Shown here piece by piece: positions 1-6,724 of a stretch of 11,283 bases of DNA. The position numbers and the translations under genes are program-made. This DNA is from JBMNTU01 sp050945895 (lineage in GTDB: Bacteria; Bacillota; Clostridia; Christensenellales; Christensenellaceae), in NCBI GenBank assembly GCA_050945895.1, contig JBMNTU010000076.1, positions 1-11,283 of the forward strand. Direction: 5' to 3'. The notes beneath the pieces are model-generated. The model searched no databases and was not told the origin of the DNA. It was given only the letters and a program-made list of their open reading frames with translations. Position 1 is the stretch's first letter. Each line of letters opens with the position of its first letter.

Positions 1-36
1 ATCCATTGGTGAAGCTACTTTTTGTATCGCAGACAT
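1..36 (-). CDS. 5' end of an unidentified protein-coding gene (partial)
   Basis: An ATG at 36-34 on the minus strand is preceded at a spacing of 6 bases by a very strong ribosome binding site, GGGAGGGG (43-50). The visible product is MSAIQKVASPMD, after which the window ends. It lies 76 bp downstream of the SH3 protein gene in the same direction, so it may be the next gene of the same transcript or may have its own promoter in the AT-rich gap. Twelve residues are too few to name a family. In other Firmicutes purA often follows dnaB nearby, but nothing here shows that this is purA. An overlapping ATG three bases upstream in another frame stops after eight codons. Confidence 0.6.
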   Translation of the reverse strand, partial: MSAIQKVASPMD

Positions 37-112
37 ACCATTCCCCTCCCTTTTATATTCACATATAAATTACCACAAAACAGGCAAAAAAACAAGCCGC
101 TCCAGGAACATT

Positions 113-1123
113 TTAGCCGTTATCGATGCGCGACGGCCGCAGGTCTATTTTAATGATTGTCGCGCTGTAATCTTCGCCGGATGCAGGCAAGACGTTCGCT
201 TCTATAATACTGCTTCCGATCTGTATGAAAATAGGCGTCATCGACTCGTGGATCACTTCGTTTTTGACGCGAACTTCCAACACTCCCTCACAAAAAATAT
301 ATTCCGAGATATCGATAAACAAGTTGCGCTCCGGCTTTACCTTGAGTCTTTTATGCAGCTTTTGCCTGCCATCCGAATATTGGATCAGCTCGACATTTTT
401 CCCCAGCCTAGAAAGCATTGCTGCCAGAATGATGACTACTGCCACAACCACAACGATGACGATGTTATACCATGTTGAAAAAAAGTTTTTGAGCGCATCC
501 AGGATCATATAAAAAAACGCCTCCACACCGCCTGCGGATGGTTCTGCTTCGTTTTCATCCGAGGGAAGCGGTGTTTGCGAAGCTTCTGGCTCGCCCGTTT
601 GTTCTGCGGCGGCGGAAGGGCTTGCCGTCGCTGCCGGCGTTTGCTCAGGCGCTTTTTCGGGGTCTTCCGTAGGCGCCTCCGGCGTTTGGGCCGGCTCTAC
701 CGTTTGCAACTCTACATTTACACGGTCTTCATGGATATAGCCTTGGCGTGTTTCATCGATCTGAACAAAATACCACTCGTCCTGCTTGCCCAGATATTCG
801 AACGCTTCACCCTCGTAGGCCTTATACAGTATGTCATAATCTTCGCTTGGGCCCTCTCGGACATTGGAATTCAGAACAGCTGTTACCGTACCCGTTTCTT
901 CGCCCGTTACTTCGGGCGCGGGGATTTCGGCCGCTGGCTCGTTTGCGGGTTCCTCTTCCGGTTCGCCCTGCGGCGTGCCAATTGGCTCTTCGTTAAACTC
1001 AAGCTGATTTTCCGGAATAAGGGCGGCTTTTGCGGCAACTGGCGCAGCAAACATAGCCGCGCATACCAAAGCACACATGCAAAATACAAGCAATATGGCT
1101 ATTTGCCGTTTTCCCTTTCCCAT
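113..1123 (-). CDS. Secreted/anchored bacterial SH3-domain protein with transmembrane segment and cytosolic domain
   Basis: Product of 336 aa. I chose the ATG at 1123 because GGAG lies 6 bases upstream and a hydrophobic signal sequence (residues about 6-33, ending in an AAPVAAKAA-like region) follows directly. The longer frame to 1249 would bury that signal and overlap the preceding gene. Residues about 77-136 form a bacterial SH3 (SH3_3-like) domain, with NVREGPS, a Trp-Tyr pair (DEWYFV) and GYI. Pro/Glu/Ala-rich, probably disordered stretches flank it (44-75 and 141-197). A strong membrane segment at about 218-238 is followed by a charged C-terminal domain of about 95 residues (240-336), predicted cytosolic, which I do not recognise. 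Bacterial SH3 domains commonly bind cell-wall peptides, so a wall-sensing or wall-anchoring role is plausible but inferred. The gene starts 14 bp after the RluA-like gene and is surely co-transcribed with it. Confidence 0.8.
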   Translation of the reverse strand: MGKGKRQIAILLVFCMCALVCAAMFAAPVAAKAALIPENQLEFNEEPIGTPQGEPEEEPANEPAAEIPAPEVTGEETGTVTAVLNSNVREGPSEDYDILYKAYEGEAFEYLGKQDEWYFVQIDETRQGYIHEDRVNVELQTVEPAQTPEAPTEDPEKAPEQTPAATASPSAAAEQTGEPEASQTPLPSDENEAEPSAGGVEAFFYMILDALKNFFSTWYNIVIVVVVAVVIILAAMLSRLGKNVELIQYSDGRQKLHKRLKVKPERNLFIDISEYIFCEGVLEVRVKNEVIHESMTPIFIQIGSSIIEANVLPASGEDYSATIIKIDLRPSRIDNG

Positions 1124-1137
1124 TTTTTCTCCTTCGC

Positions 1138-2037
1138 TTAATCCATATGTACCAGCGGAAAATTGATATCGTTTGTTTCCACTGTTTTGCCGTTCAAATA
1201 TTCCAGCAGGTTGTTTGTTCCCGTATGAAACTCTATTTTTGTTGCCCACAGCGCCTGGTAGCGTATTGCCAGCTTGCGGTTGAGGCGCGTATCGCCGTAA
1301 GTAGCGTCCCCCAGTACCGGATACCCGGCCGCTTCCAGATGTGCACGCTCCTGGTTCATGTATTGCGTAACGGGCTCTACATCCAGCAGGCTGTAGTCCC
1401 CATTGCTTTTTATTACGTCATACTTCGTGTAGATAGGCACCGCATCGGGCACCTTGCGTTTGAGCACCCGGTACCTGTTTTTGGAATCCTTTACATAAAA
1501 ATGCTGAAATTCCCCTTCGTCATACCTTGGCCGTCCCTTTACAATCGCCCGGAAAAACCGTTTGATGCGCCGCTGCGCCAGCGCCGCACGAACCGCTTCG
1601 AAAATATCTCCGTTTTTCGCGAACATAACAAGCCCTCCCGTATAAACGTCCAGCTTGAAACACGCGAACGGTATGGCGCCAAAAGCCTCCTGATATTCGT
1701 TCATTTCCTGCATATGGCCGACCACGTAGGACATTAAATCGGGTATGCTGCTGTCTTTGGACAAAACCGGCATTCCCGGCTGTTTGTTGACAACCATGAT
1801 GTTTTTGTCCTCGTAAACAACATCCAGCTTTTGCGCTTTTTCGAATTCGATGGGCAGGTAAATTTCAATAATATCGCCCGCTTCAACGGGTACGTCCTTC
1901 TTTGCCGGATACCCGTTTACCTTAATATCGCCCGACCGCAGCATCCGCTTGGGCTTTTCGATATCGGGGAGCATATCCGCAACATATTCCAATAATTTAG
2001 CGCCTTCCTGCCCGGGCGCCACTTCCAATCGTATCAT
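1138..2037 (-). CDS. RluA-family pseudouridine synthase homologue with altered catalytic motifs
   Basis: Product of 299 aa, a normal length for the RluA/RluD family, which isomerises uridines in rRNA or tRNA. The N-terminal part (about 13-61) looks like an S4 RNA-binding domain (MLRSGDIKVNG...AGDIIEIYLP). The catalytic domain starts with VVNKQPGMPV (82-91), the usual NKPxG region. The catalytic Asp appears to be D130 in FKLDVYTGGL, where the family usually has HRLDxxTSGL or, in Clostridia, HRLDxxTGGL. The second signature, normally GRTHQIRxHL, reads QYMNQERAHL (225-234), keeping Gln, Arg, His and Leu. The end, YPVLGDATYGDTRLNRKL (239-256), is typical. The Asp and overall fold are therefore kept, but several active-site neighbours are not. 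Start: ATG at 2037 with AAGGG just upstream and a promoter in the 90-bp gap before it. It may be active on an unusual substrate or be an RNA-binding relic. Confidence 0.85.
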   Translation of the reverse strand: MIRLEVAPGQEGAKLLEYVADMLPDIEKPKRMLRSGDIKVNGYPAKKDVPVEAGDIIEIYLPIEFEKAQKLDVVYEDKNIMVVNKQPGMPVLSKDSSIPDLMSYVVGHMQEMNEYQEAFGAIPFACFKLDVYTGGLVMFAKNGDIFEAVRAALAQRRIKRFFRAIVKGRPRYDEGEFQHFYVKDSKNRYRVLKRKVPDAVPIYTKYDVIKSNGDYSLLDVEPVTQYMNQERAHLEAAGYPVLGDATYGDTRLNRKLAIRYQALWATKIEFHTGTNNLLEYLNGKTVETNDINFPLVHMD

Positions 2038-2072
2038 TAGACCCTTCTACCTTTTGCCTGTTTATGCAAAAC
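2038..2072 (-). other. 5' leader of the RluA-like gene with small hairpin
   Basis: Downstream of the predicted promoter the leader of about 30 bases contains a short inverted repeat, TTTTGC and GCAAAA (2053-2058 and 2067-2072), and then AAAGGTAGAAGGG before the ATG. The repeat could form a weak hairpin next to the ribosome binding site, but six mostly A/T pairs could also be chance. Confidence 0.2.
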
Positions 2073-2074
2073 AT

Positions 2075-2103
2075 ATTATACCGCCAACGCTGCGCCGCGT
2101 AAA
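2075..2103 (-). promoter_or_regulatory. Sigma-A-type promoter inside the gene train, upstream of the RluA-like gene
   Basis: On the minus strand TTTACG (2098-2103) is followed after exactly 17 bp by a perfect TATAAT (2075-2080). Four of six -35 bases and all six -10 bases match the consensus. The predicted start, near 2068, leaves a leader of about 30 bases before the RluA-like ATG. It lies in the only sizeable gap of the minus-strand cluster, which suggests that the RluA-like and SH3 genes can be expressed independently of dnaB. Confidence 0.6.
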
Positions 2104-2127
2104 GCATTTTCGGCGCGACGGCAGCTG

Positions 2128-2640
2128 TCATCCATCGCTTTGCTCCGGGCCGGCCTCTTCAAAAAAATCCCAGAATGTTTTATCGTGGCCGCATTTACTT
2201 TTGAACACAAGCGTTTCCTTTGTTACTTCCATCGGGATATGCGGGATGCCTTCTTCCATAAATTCATCGCCGGTCTTTCGGAACCCGTAGCGCTCATAAA
2301 ACGCCTGTGCGTATGTTTGTGCGCTGATCCGCACGACGCTGGGGCCAAACTCGAACACCTTCAAAAGAAGCAGTTTGATAAGCAAATCTCCAAACCCCTG
2401 GCCTCGGCAATCCTTTTTGACGGCAAGACGGCCGATACGAAACGTTTTTCCGTCGTGCACAACGCGCCCGGTAGCAACAGGCGTTTCGCCGTCATAGACA
2501 ACGAGGTGCATCGCCTGGCTGTCCAGCGCGTCGAATTCGCCTTCCTCCGGAATCTGCTGCTCCTGTACAAAAACCTCGCGCCGCAAATCGACCGCGCCTT
2601 TTGCGTTTTCTATTCCATTAAACCATTTGTTGGTAATCAA
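2128..2640 (-). CDS. GNAT family N-acetyltransferase, YjcF/ElaA-like
   Basis: Product of 170 aa. It fits the GNAT fold: an N-terminal LRREVFVQEQQIPEE (19-33) and a short D/E-rich turn typical of the ElaA/YjcF group, the beta-strand region FRIGRLAVKK (67-76), the acetyl-CoA pyrophosphate-binding loop RGQGFG (79-84, pattern RxxGxG), the C-terminal AQAFYERYGF (111-120) and the group's GIPHIPMEV (131-139). The substrate is unknown. Family members have been suggested to acetylate small molecules or polyamines, but nothing here decides it. The start is TTG at 2640, which forms a TTGA overlap with the dnaB stop codon and has GAGGAG 8 bases upstream, so translation is probably coupled to dnaB. About 30 residues after the GNAT core (141-170) exceed the usual length of roughly 140 aa and match nothing I know. 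Confidence 0.85.
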   Translation of the reverse strand: MITNKWFNGIENAKGAVDLRREVFVQEQQIPEEGEFDALDSQAMHLVVYDGETPVATGRVVHDGKTFRIGRLAVKKDCRGQGFGDLLIKLLLLKVFEFGPSVVRISAQTYAQAFYERYGFRKTGDEFMEEGIPHIPMEVTKETLVFKSKCGHDKTFWDFFEEAGPEQSDG

Positions 2641-4040
2641 TATTCCGGCTCCTCATAAGGTTGGTCGTCGTGTATATAATCTACCTCGGCATATTTTGTA
2701 TATTCGCCCTGCCATTTTACCTGAATGTTGCCCGTTGGGCCGTTACGCTGCTTGGCGATCATAATGCGCGCTTTGCCTGCGTTTTCAGGAGTCTGGTCCT
2801 CCATATAATAGTCCTCCCTTTGCAGGAAAATAACGACGTCCGCGTCCTGCTCAATCGCGCCCGATTCCCGCAGGTCGGAAAGCATTGGGTAGCGCGATTT
2901 CTTCTCTCTTTTTTCGGAAGCACGCGAAAGCTGCGAAAGCAGCACGATGGGAACGTCCAGCTCCTTCGCCATGATTTTGAGTGACCGCGTAATTTGCGAA
3001 ACCTCCTGCTGGCGGTTTTCCGCGCGTCCCGTTCCCTGCATCAGCTGCAAATAGTCTATAACGATCAGCCCCAGCCCCATCTGTTTTTTGAGGCGGTGCG
3101 CCTTCGCCAGCATCTCGGTAACAGTAATTGTCGAGGCGTCATCTATATAGATGGGTGCGCTCGAAAGCACTTTGATTGCATCCGCCAACTTGGTGATGTT
3201 CTCCGGGCTTACCGTGCCCGAACGTATAAGCTGAGAATCTATCTTTGCCTCAGAACAAAGCAGCCGGGTCGCCAACTGGTCGGCGGACATTTCCAGCGAA
3301 AACACAAGGCTGGGGATGTTTTTAACAACGCCGATATGCTCCACCATGTTGAGCGCAAAGCTTGTTTTACCCATGCCCGGCCTGCCCGCAACAACGATGA
3401 GCTGCGTTCCCTGCAACCCCGAAATCATTTTGTCCATCAGCGGAAAACCTGTAGAAATACCCATCAGCCCGTCTTTGGACTTCATCGCCTCGCTGATTTT
3501 GATATAGCTTTCCTGCACAGCCTCTTTGAGGTGGACCATGCTGTTTGCCGCATCTTTGAGGGCAATTTTGTAGATCGCGTCTCCGGCGCGGCCCACCAGT
3601 TCGTCCGCCGTCCGCTCTCCTTCAAAGCATTCGTCAATGGCCGTCATGCTTGCGTCGATCAGCTTGCGCATGGAAGACATTTCTTCCACGATTCCGATGT
3701 AGTAGCGCAGGTTGGAAACAGAGGGTACCACCGTTGCCAGCTCGGAAAGGTATTCCATTCCACCCTGGCGCATGGTGCCGGATTGCTCCATCTTCCGGCT
3801 GACCGTTACAATATCGACCGGAACGCTCTGCTGCAAAAGCTCGGACATTGCCGCAAAAATATCGCGGTGCTGCTGCTGGTAAAAATCGTCCGGCCGAAGC
3901 GCCTCCAGCGCTTCGTACACGCACTTTTCGTTGAGCAGCATACTGCCTAAAATAGACTGTTCCGCTTCGTAATTATGGGGCGGCGTGCGCCTGTCTTTTT
4001 TGCCGGCCGGGCGCGCGTTTTGCCATCTTGCTTCACTCAT
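2637..4040 (-). CDS. dnaB: Replicative DNA helicase DnaB (DnaC of Bacillus)
   Basis: Product of 467 aa, close to the usual 440-470 aa. It is the hexameric 5'-3' helicase that opens the replication fork and recruits primase. The N-terminal helical domain (about 17-120) begins with the family's PPHNYEAEQSILGSML. After the linker, the RecA-like ATPase domain carries Walker A GRPGMGKTS (219-227), the catalytic Glu in SLEMS (248-252), Walker B LIVIDYLQL (325-333), LSQLSR (368-373) and the arginine-finger region KQRNGPTG (430-437). All key residues are present and there is no intein. The ATG at 4040 overlaps the last 8 bases of rplI in another frame, with GAAGGT about 12 bases upstream. Its place directly after rplI is the standard Firmicutes arrangement. 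Confidence 0.98.
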   Translation of the reverse strand: MSEARWQNARPAGKKDRRTPPHNYEAEQSILGSMLLNEKCVYEALEALRPDDFYQQQHRDIFAAMSELLQQSVPVDIVTVSRKMEQSGTMRQGGMEYLSELATVVPSVSNLRYYIGIVEEMSSMRKLIDASMTAIDECFEGERTADELVGRAGDAIYKIALKDAANSMVHLKEAVQESYIKISEAMKSKDGLMGISTGFPLMDKMISGLQGTQLIVVAGRPGMGKTSFALNMVEHIGVVKNIPSLVFSLEMSADQLATRLLCSEAKIDSQLIRSGTVSPENITKLADAIKVLSSAPIYIDDASTITVTEMLAKAHRLKKQMGLGLIVIDYLQLMQGTGRAENRQQEVSQITRSLKIMAKELDVPIVLLSQLSRASEKREKKSRYPMLSDLRESGAIEQDADVVIFLQREDYYMEDQTPENAGKARIMIAKQRNGPTGNIQVKWQGEYTKYAEVDYIHDDQPYEEPEY

Positions 4041-4476
4041 CCGTAACCACTACCTTCATATCTGTGCTGACTTCCGCGTATATTTTAACGCTGAAGTCGT
4101 ATTCTCCCAGTTCCTTTATCGTGGGGACGTTAAATTTCTTTTTGTCGATCATAATCCCTTTTTGCTCGTTTAACGCCGCGGCAATTTCTTTTGCCGTAAT
4201 GGCTCCAAACAGCTTGCCGTTGCCGCCGTGCTTCGCATGGATTGTTAAAACGGCACCCTTTAAGGATTCTGCAAGATCTTTGGCTTCCTGTTTTTCCGTA
4301 TCCTGCTTATGCTTTTTGGCTGCCTGCGCAATGTTTGCCGCATTCAGGTTTTGTTTATTCGCTTCTTTTGCCAGCTTTTTGGGAAACAAGAAATTTCGCG
4401 CGTAGCCGTCGTTGACGTTGACGATTTCTCCTGCTTTTCCTTTTCCCTTGACATCTTCCAGTAAAATCACTTTCAT
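4033..4476 (-). CDS. rplI: 50S ribosomal protein bL9
   Basis: Product of 147 aa, the usual bL9 length. The protein binds 23S rRNA near the base of the L1 stalk and helps to maintain reading frame. The N-terminal rRNA-binding domain includes MKVILLEDVKGKGKAGE and the bL9 signature GYARNFLFPKKLA (24-36). A long Lys/Ala/Gln-rich connecting helix follows (about 40-75), and then the C-terminal domain with GKLFGAIT (88-95). The frame is open much further upstream, but the true start is the ATG at 4476. It makes an ATGA overlap with the preceding phosphoesterase gene, has GGAGG 10 bases upstream and starts exactly at the conserved bL9 N-terminus. Confidence 0.97.
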   Translation of the reverse strand: MKVILLEDVKGKGKAGEIVNVNDGYARNFLFPKKLAKEANKQNLNAANIAQAAKKHKQDTEKQEAKDLAESLKGAVLTIHAKHGGNGKLFGAITAKEIAAALNEQKGIMIDKKKFNVPTIKELGEYDFSVKIYAEVSTDMKVVVTDE

Positions 4477-5531
4477 TGGCCCGTTTCCTCCCCATATTGT
4501 TTGATTGCGTCCAGCAGCTTCCCTTTTGCTGTCTGCATATCCGTTTCCTTCAGCTGCGCGCCTGCGCTGTTGGCGTGCCCGCCTCCATTCAGCCTGCTTA
4601 AAATGCTTTGCACGTTGACCTGCCCCAGCGACCGGCCGGAGATCATGACGTCCGTTCCCCTCTGGCAGAGGACAAACGACGCGAGCATGCCCCGAATATT
4701 CATCAGTTCGTCCGCCACCTGCGCTGCCAGAAGCTGCGGCGTATCCACATCCCCGCCCGGGCAATGCGCCAGCGCAATACCGCCGGGCAAAAATTCCGCG
4801 CCCATTACAATCGCCGTCCGTTTCCTGAATGTTTCGATGTCATCCAGGAAAAAACTATGGATTTCGTCGGAATCCGCGCCATGCGCTGCCAAAAACGTTG
4901 CTGCCTCAAAGGTTGCTACGCTGGTATTGAGCGAAAACCCTTTTGTATCCAGCTTGATGCCCGCCAGCAGCGCTTCGGCCTCCAGTGGATAGAGCACCTT
5001 TTCCGCACCCAGTTCCCGCAGCACCCCCGTTACCAGCTCGGATGCAGAGGACGCCTCCGTTTCATGCAATACCAATGTTGGACACTTGATTCGGTCGGAG
5101 CTTTTGATGTGGTGGTCTATAACAACAATATCCTCTACCGCCTCTACCAGCTCAGGCGCATAGGAATAGCTTTCCATTTGTGTATCGACAATGACCAACA
5201 CCGTTTTTTCCTGCACCATTTCGCACGCCTGCTCTGCCGATACAAACACGCCGTCATATTCCCAGCGGCGCCGGAGCTCGTTCCAGAGCGCATGTATAGA
5301 CACGTTTGGCTCTTCCAGCACAATATGACACGTTTTTTTCATATGGCGGGCAATGCTCAGCATTCCCAGCGCCGCGCCCAATACATCCAGGTCCGGAAGT
5401 TCGTGCCCCATTACCAATATATGCTCGAAGCATTCCAGCTTCTTTTCAAAATCAACGGAAAACGCCCGTATATCGGCATGTATCTCCCGCATTATTCGCC
5501 TTTTTTCCACAGCTTCATTTCCGGCATTCAT
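4473..5531 (-). CDS. Stand-alone DHH-DHHA1 phosphoesterase in the gdpP position (probable c-di-AMP or oligonucleotide phosphodiesterase)
   Basis: Product of 352 aa. The DHH motifs read MGHELPDLD (41-49; H43, D47, D49), IVDTQ (D116), VIDHH (D139-H141) and AGIKLDTKGF (D195), and the DHHA1 domain has GGGHANSAG (316-324). All metal ligands of an active manganese-type phosphodiesterase are therefore present. ETEASSASELVTGVL (157-171) and the text around D195 resemble GdpP, the c-di-AMP hydrolase, rather than RecJ or NrnA. Full GdpP is about 650 aa, with two membrane helices, a degenerate PAS and a degenerate GGDEF before the DHH part. Here only about 36 residues precede the DHH motif, so the protein should be soluble. 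The ATG forms an ATGA overlap with the yybS-like gene and has AAGGGGAA upstream, so the short form is not an artefact of start choice. Flanking yybS, rplI and dnaB are exactly those of gdpP. The substrate is inferred from position and similarity. Confidence 0.88.
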   Translation of the reverse strand: MNAGNEAVEKRRIMREIHADIRAFSVDFEKKLECFEHILVMGHELPDLDVLGAALGMLSIARHMKKTCHIVLEEPNVSIHALWNELRRRWEYDGVFVSAEQACEMVQEKTVLVIVDTQMESYSYAPELVEAVEDIVVIDHHIKSSDRIKCPTLVLHETEASSASELVTGVLRELGAEKVLYPLEAEALLAGIKLDTKGFSLNTSVATFEAATFLAAHGADSDEIHSFFLDDIETFRKRTAIVMGAEFLPGGIALAHCPGGDVDTPQLLAAQVADELMNIRGMLASFVLCQRGTDVMISGRSLGQVNVQSILSRLNGGGHANSAGAQLKETDMQTAKGKLLDAIKQYGEETGQ

Positions 5532-6541
5532 GGAAGTTCCCCTTGCTCCTGTCTTTTTCGTAATTTCGCCGCCTGTTCAAATATGCCCGCCAATATATAT
5601 GCAATCCAGAGCAACAGCGATGACACTACATATATCAGCACACGGACCGGAGGGGAAGCAATTTTTTTCCTGAGAAACCATTCGAAAAATGCTACGCCCT
5701 GTATATAGTATGCGATTCCAAAAAACGTCATTACGATCGTCCCTATATACTCAAACGCTAAAATGCCGGCATTTCCGCCAACGAATACGACTACGACAAT
5801 AACAAACGACACGAGCCCAAAATATTTGGGCAGCGCAAACATCGAAAAACCGGGGACATTGCCCACATCTACGCCCTGCTTACGCAAAACTGCACGCGGA
5901 ACGACATAATTGAGCAGCCCGAGCACGCTGATTGCCGCTGTCTCCAGCGTAAGCAGCGTTTGGCGCATCGATTCAAAAAGCCCTGCTGTCAGCGTTCCAA
6001 GCGCTTGCTCCTCTGTTGTTGCCGCATCATTCAAAGCGTTGAACATTTGCGTGATCTCGGCAATGTTTTCTTTGTATAGACCTTCCACATTTTGTGTCAA
6101 AAGCTCGGCAAGTGTCATGCCGTTTGCCGCATACACCAGTACTTCCATGAGCAAAACCATGCCAAACACCAAAAAGCAGGAATACTGTACACTTTCACGA
6201 AAAGACAGCTTCTTTCGGATGATATACGAAAGCACGTACGTCACCGCCGCAAAATACAAAATGCCAAACAGCGCGACCGCAGGCAAATAGAACAAAAGAC
6301 CCAAAACAACAAGCACGCCGAGTATAAGCAGCGCCCACGCCTTTCCGCACCGCACGGCCGATATGACCAGCGGAAACGGTACAACCAGAAAGCACACGGG
6401 CATAAATGCCGGAACAAGCGCCCCAAGAATAAATACACCTGCGCTTACAAGCAAATATTTCCAAAAAGGGTTTCTCTGTTTTCCCGTGCTGCTTTCAGGC
6501 AATTTAGCCCACTCCTTCATATTGCATTTCTGCTTTTTCAT
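5528..6541 (-). CDS. DUF2232/YybS-like multi-pass membrane protein
   Basis: Product of 337 aa with about eight hydrophobic segments (roughly 28-60, 67-86, 87-109, 119-140, 197-215, 239-262, 264-285 and 299-322). A longer soluble or amphipathic stretch at 141-195 is probably outside the membrane. Size, topology and its place directly before the gdpP-like gene identify it as the YybS-type protein, distantly related to S-component-like membrane proteins; the function is unknown. Conservation of this neighbour pair suggests a link to cyclic dinucleotide turnover or envelope status, which is inference. The start is uncertain. ATG at 6541 has only a weak purine run (AAAGATAG) upstream, and ATG at 6520 (residue 8) is an alternative with an equally poor site. 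It is the first gene of the minus-strand cluster. Confidence 0.8.
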   Translation of the reverse strand: MKKQKCNMKEWAKLPESSTGKQRNPFWKYLLVSAGVFILGALVPAFMPVCFLVVPFPLVISAVRCGKAWALLILGVLVVLGLLFYLPAVALFGILYFAAVTYVLSYIIRKKLSFRESVQYSCFLVFGMVLLMEVLVYAANGMTLAELLTQNVEGLYKENIAEITQMFNALNDAATTEEQALGTLTAGLFESMRQTLLTLETAAISVLGLLNYVVPRAVLRKQGVDVGNVPGFSMFALPKYFGLVSFVIVVVVFVGGNAGILAFEYIGTIVMTFFGIAYYIQGVAFFEWFLRKKIASPPVRVLIYVVSSLLLWIAYILAGIFEQAAKLRKRQEQGELP

Positions 6542-6646
6542 TCTATCTTTTTTTTAGGTAAACGTCAAACACTGTTGCCACTTTACCAAAAACCGTTGGG
6601 CCCAATGTAAACGCCTTGTAAATATGACAGCAATGTAATAAAACTG

Positions 6647-6675
6647 TTGAAAAAAAACGCTGCATGTATTATTAT
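6647..6675 (+). promoter_or_regulatory. Sigma-A-type promoter of the mbl-like gene
   Basis: TTGAAA (6647-6652) and TATTAT (6670-6675) are separated by exactly 17 bp. Five of six -35 bases and five of six -10 bases match the consensus. Transcription should begin near 6682, giving a leader of about 54 bases before the ATG at 6736. The -10 box lies in the middle of a 24-bp palindrome. Confidence 0.75.
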
Positions 6676-6683
6676 AGATGCAG
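6660..6683. repeat. 24-bp near-perfect palindrome over the mbl -10 box
   Basis: The left half CTGCATGTATTA (6660-6671) and the reverse complement of the right half TTATAGATGCAG (6672-6683) agree at 10 of 12 positions, with perfect 6-bp outer arms CTGCAT and ATGCAG. It is centred on the -10 element and reaches the predicted transcription start, which is a classic repressor-operator position. No regulator gene is visible next to it. Confidence 0.55.
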
Positions 6684-6718
6684 TATGGCATGGTATGTAC
6701 ACATATTATTGAAAAAAA

Positions 6719-6724
6719 GAGGAG
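6719..6724 (+). promoter_or_regulatory. Ribosome binding site of the mbl-like gene
   Basis: GAGGAG lies 11 bases before the ATG at 6736. This supports 6736 as the start. The second ATG at 6751 would be 26 bases away, although the conserved actin core begins only at that second Met. Confidence 0.7.

Noticed and set aside
98..137. Possible terminator after the SH3 gene (GCCGT-N12-ACGGC plus a later T run)
   Set aside because: The 5-bp stem lies inside the coding end and the T run is about 15 bases away from it, so it does not form an intrinsic terminator.
1124..1249. Longer N-terminus of the SH3 protein
   Set aside because: It would overlap the RluA-like gene, lack a ribosome binding site and place 42 polar residues before an obvious signal sequence.
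2994..3950. Long plus-strand frame of 318 codons opposite dnaB
   Set aside because: It lies wholly antisense to a certain dnaB gene, and its His/Arg/Leu-rich product resembles no family. It is a composition artefact.
4477..4764. Upstream extension of the rplI frame by 96 residues
   Set aside because: The frame is open there only as a shadow of the phosphoesterase gene. The bL9 N-terminus, the GGAGG site and the ATGA overlap all fix the start at 4476.
4608..5708. Long plus-strand frame of 366 codons opposite the phosphoesterase and yybS-like genes
   Set aside because: It is antisense to well-supported overlapping genes and has no recognisable domain.
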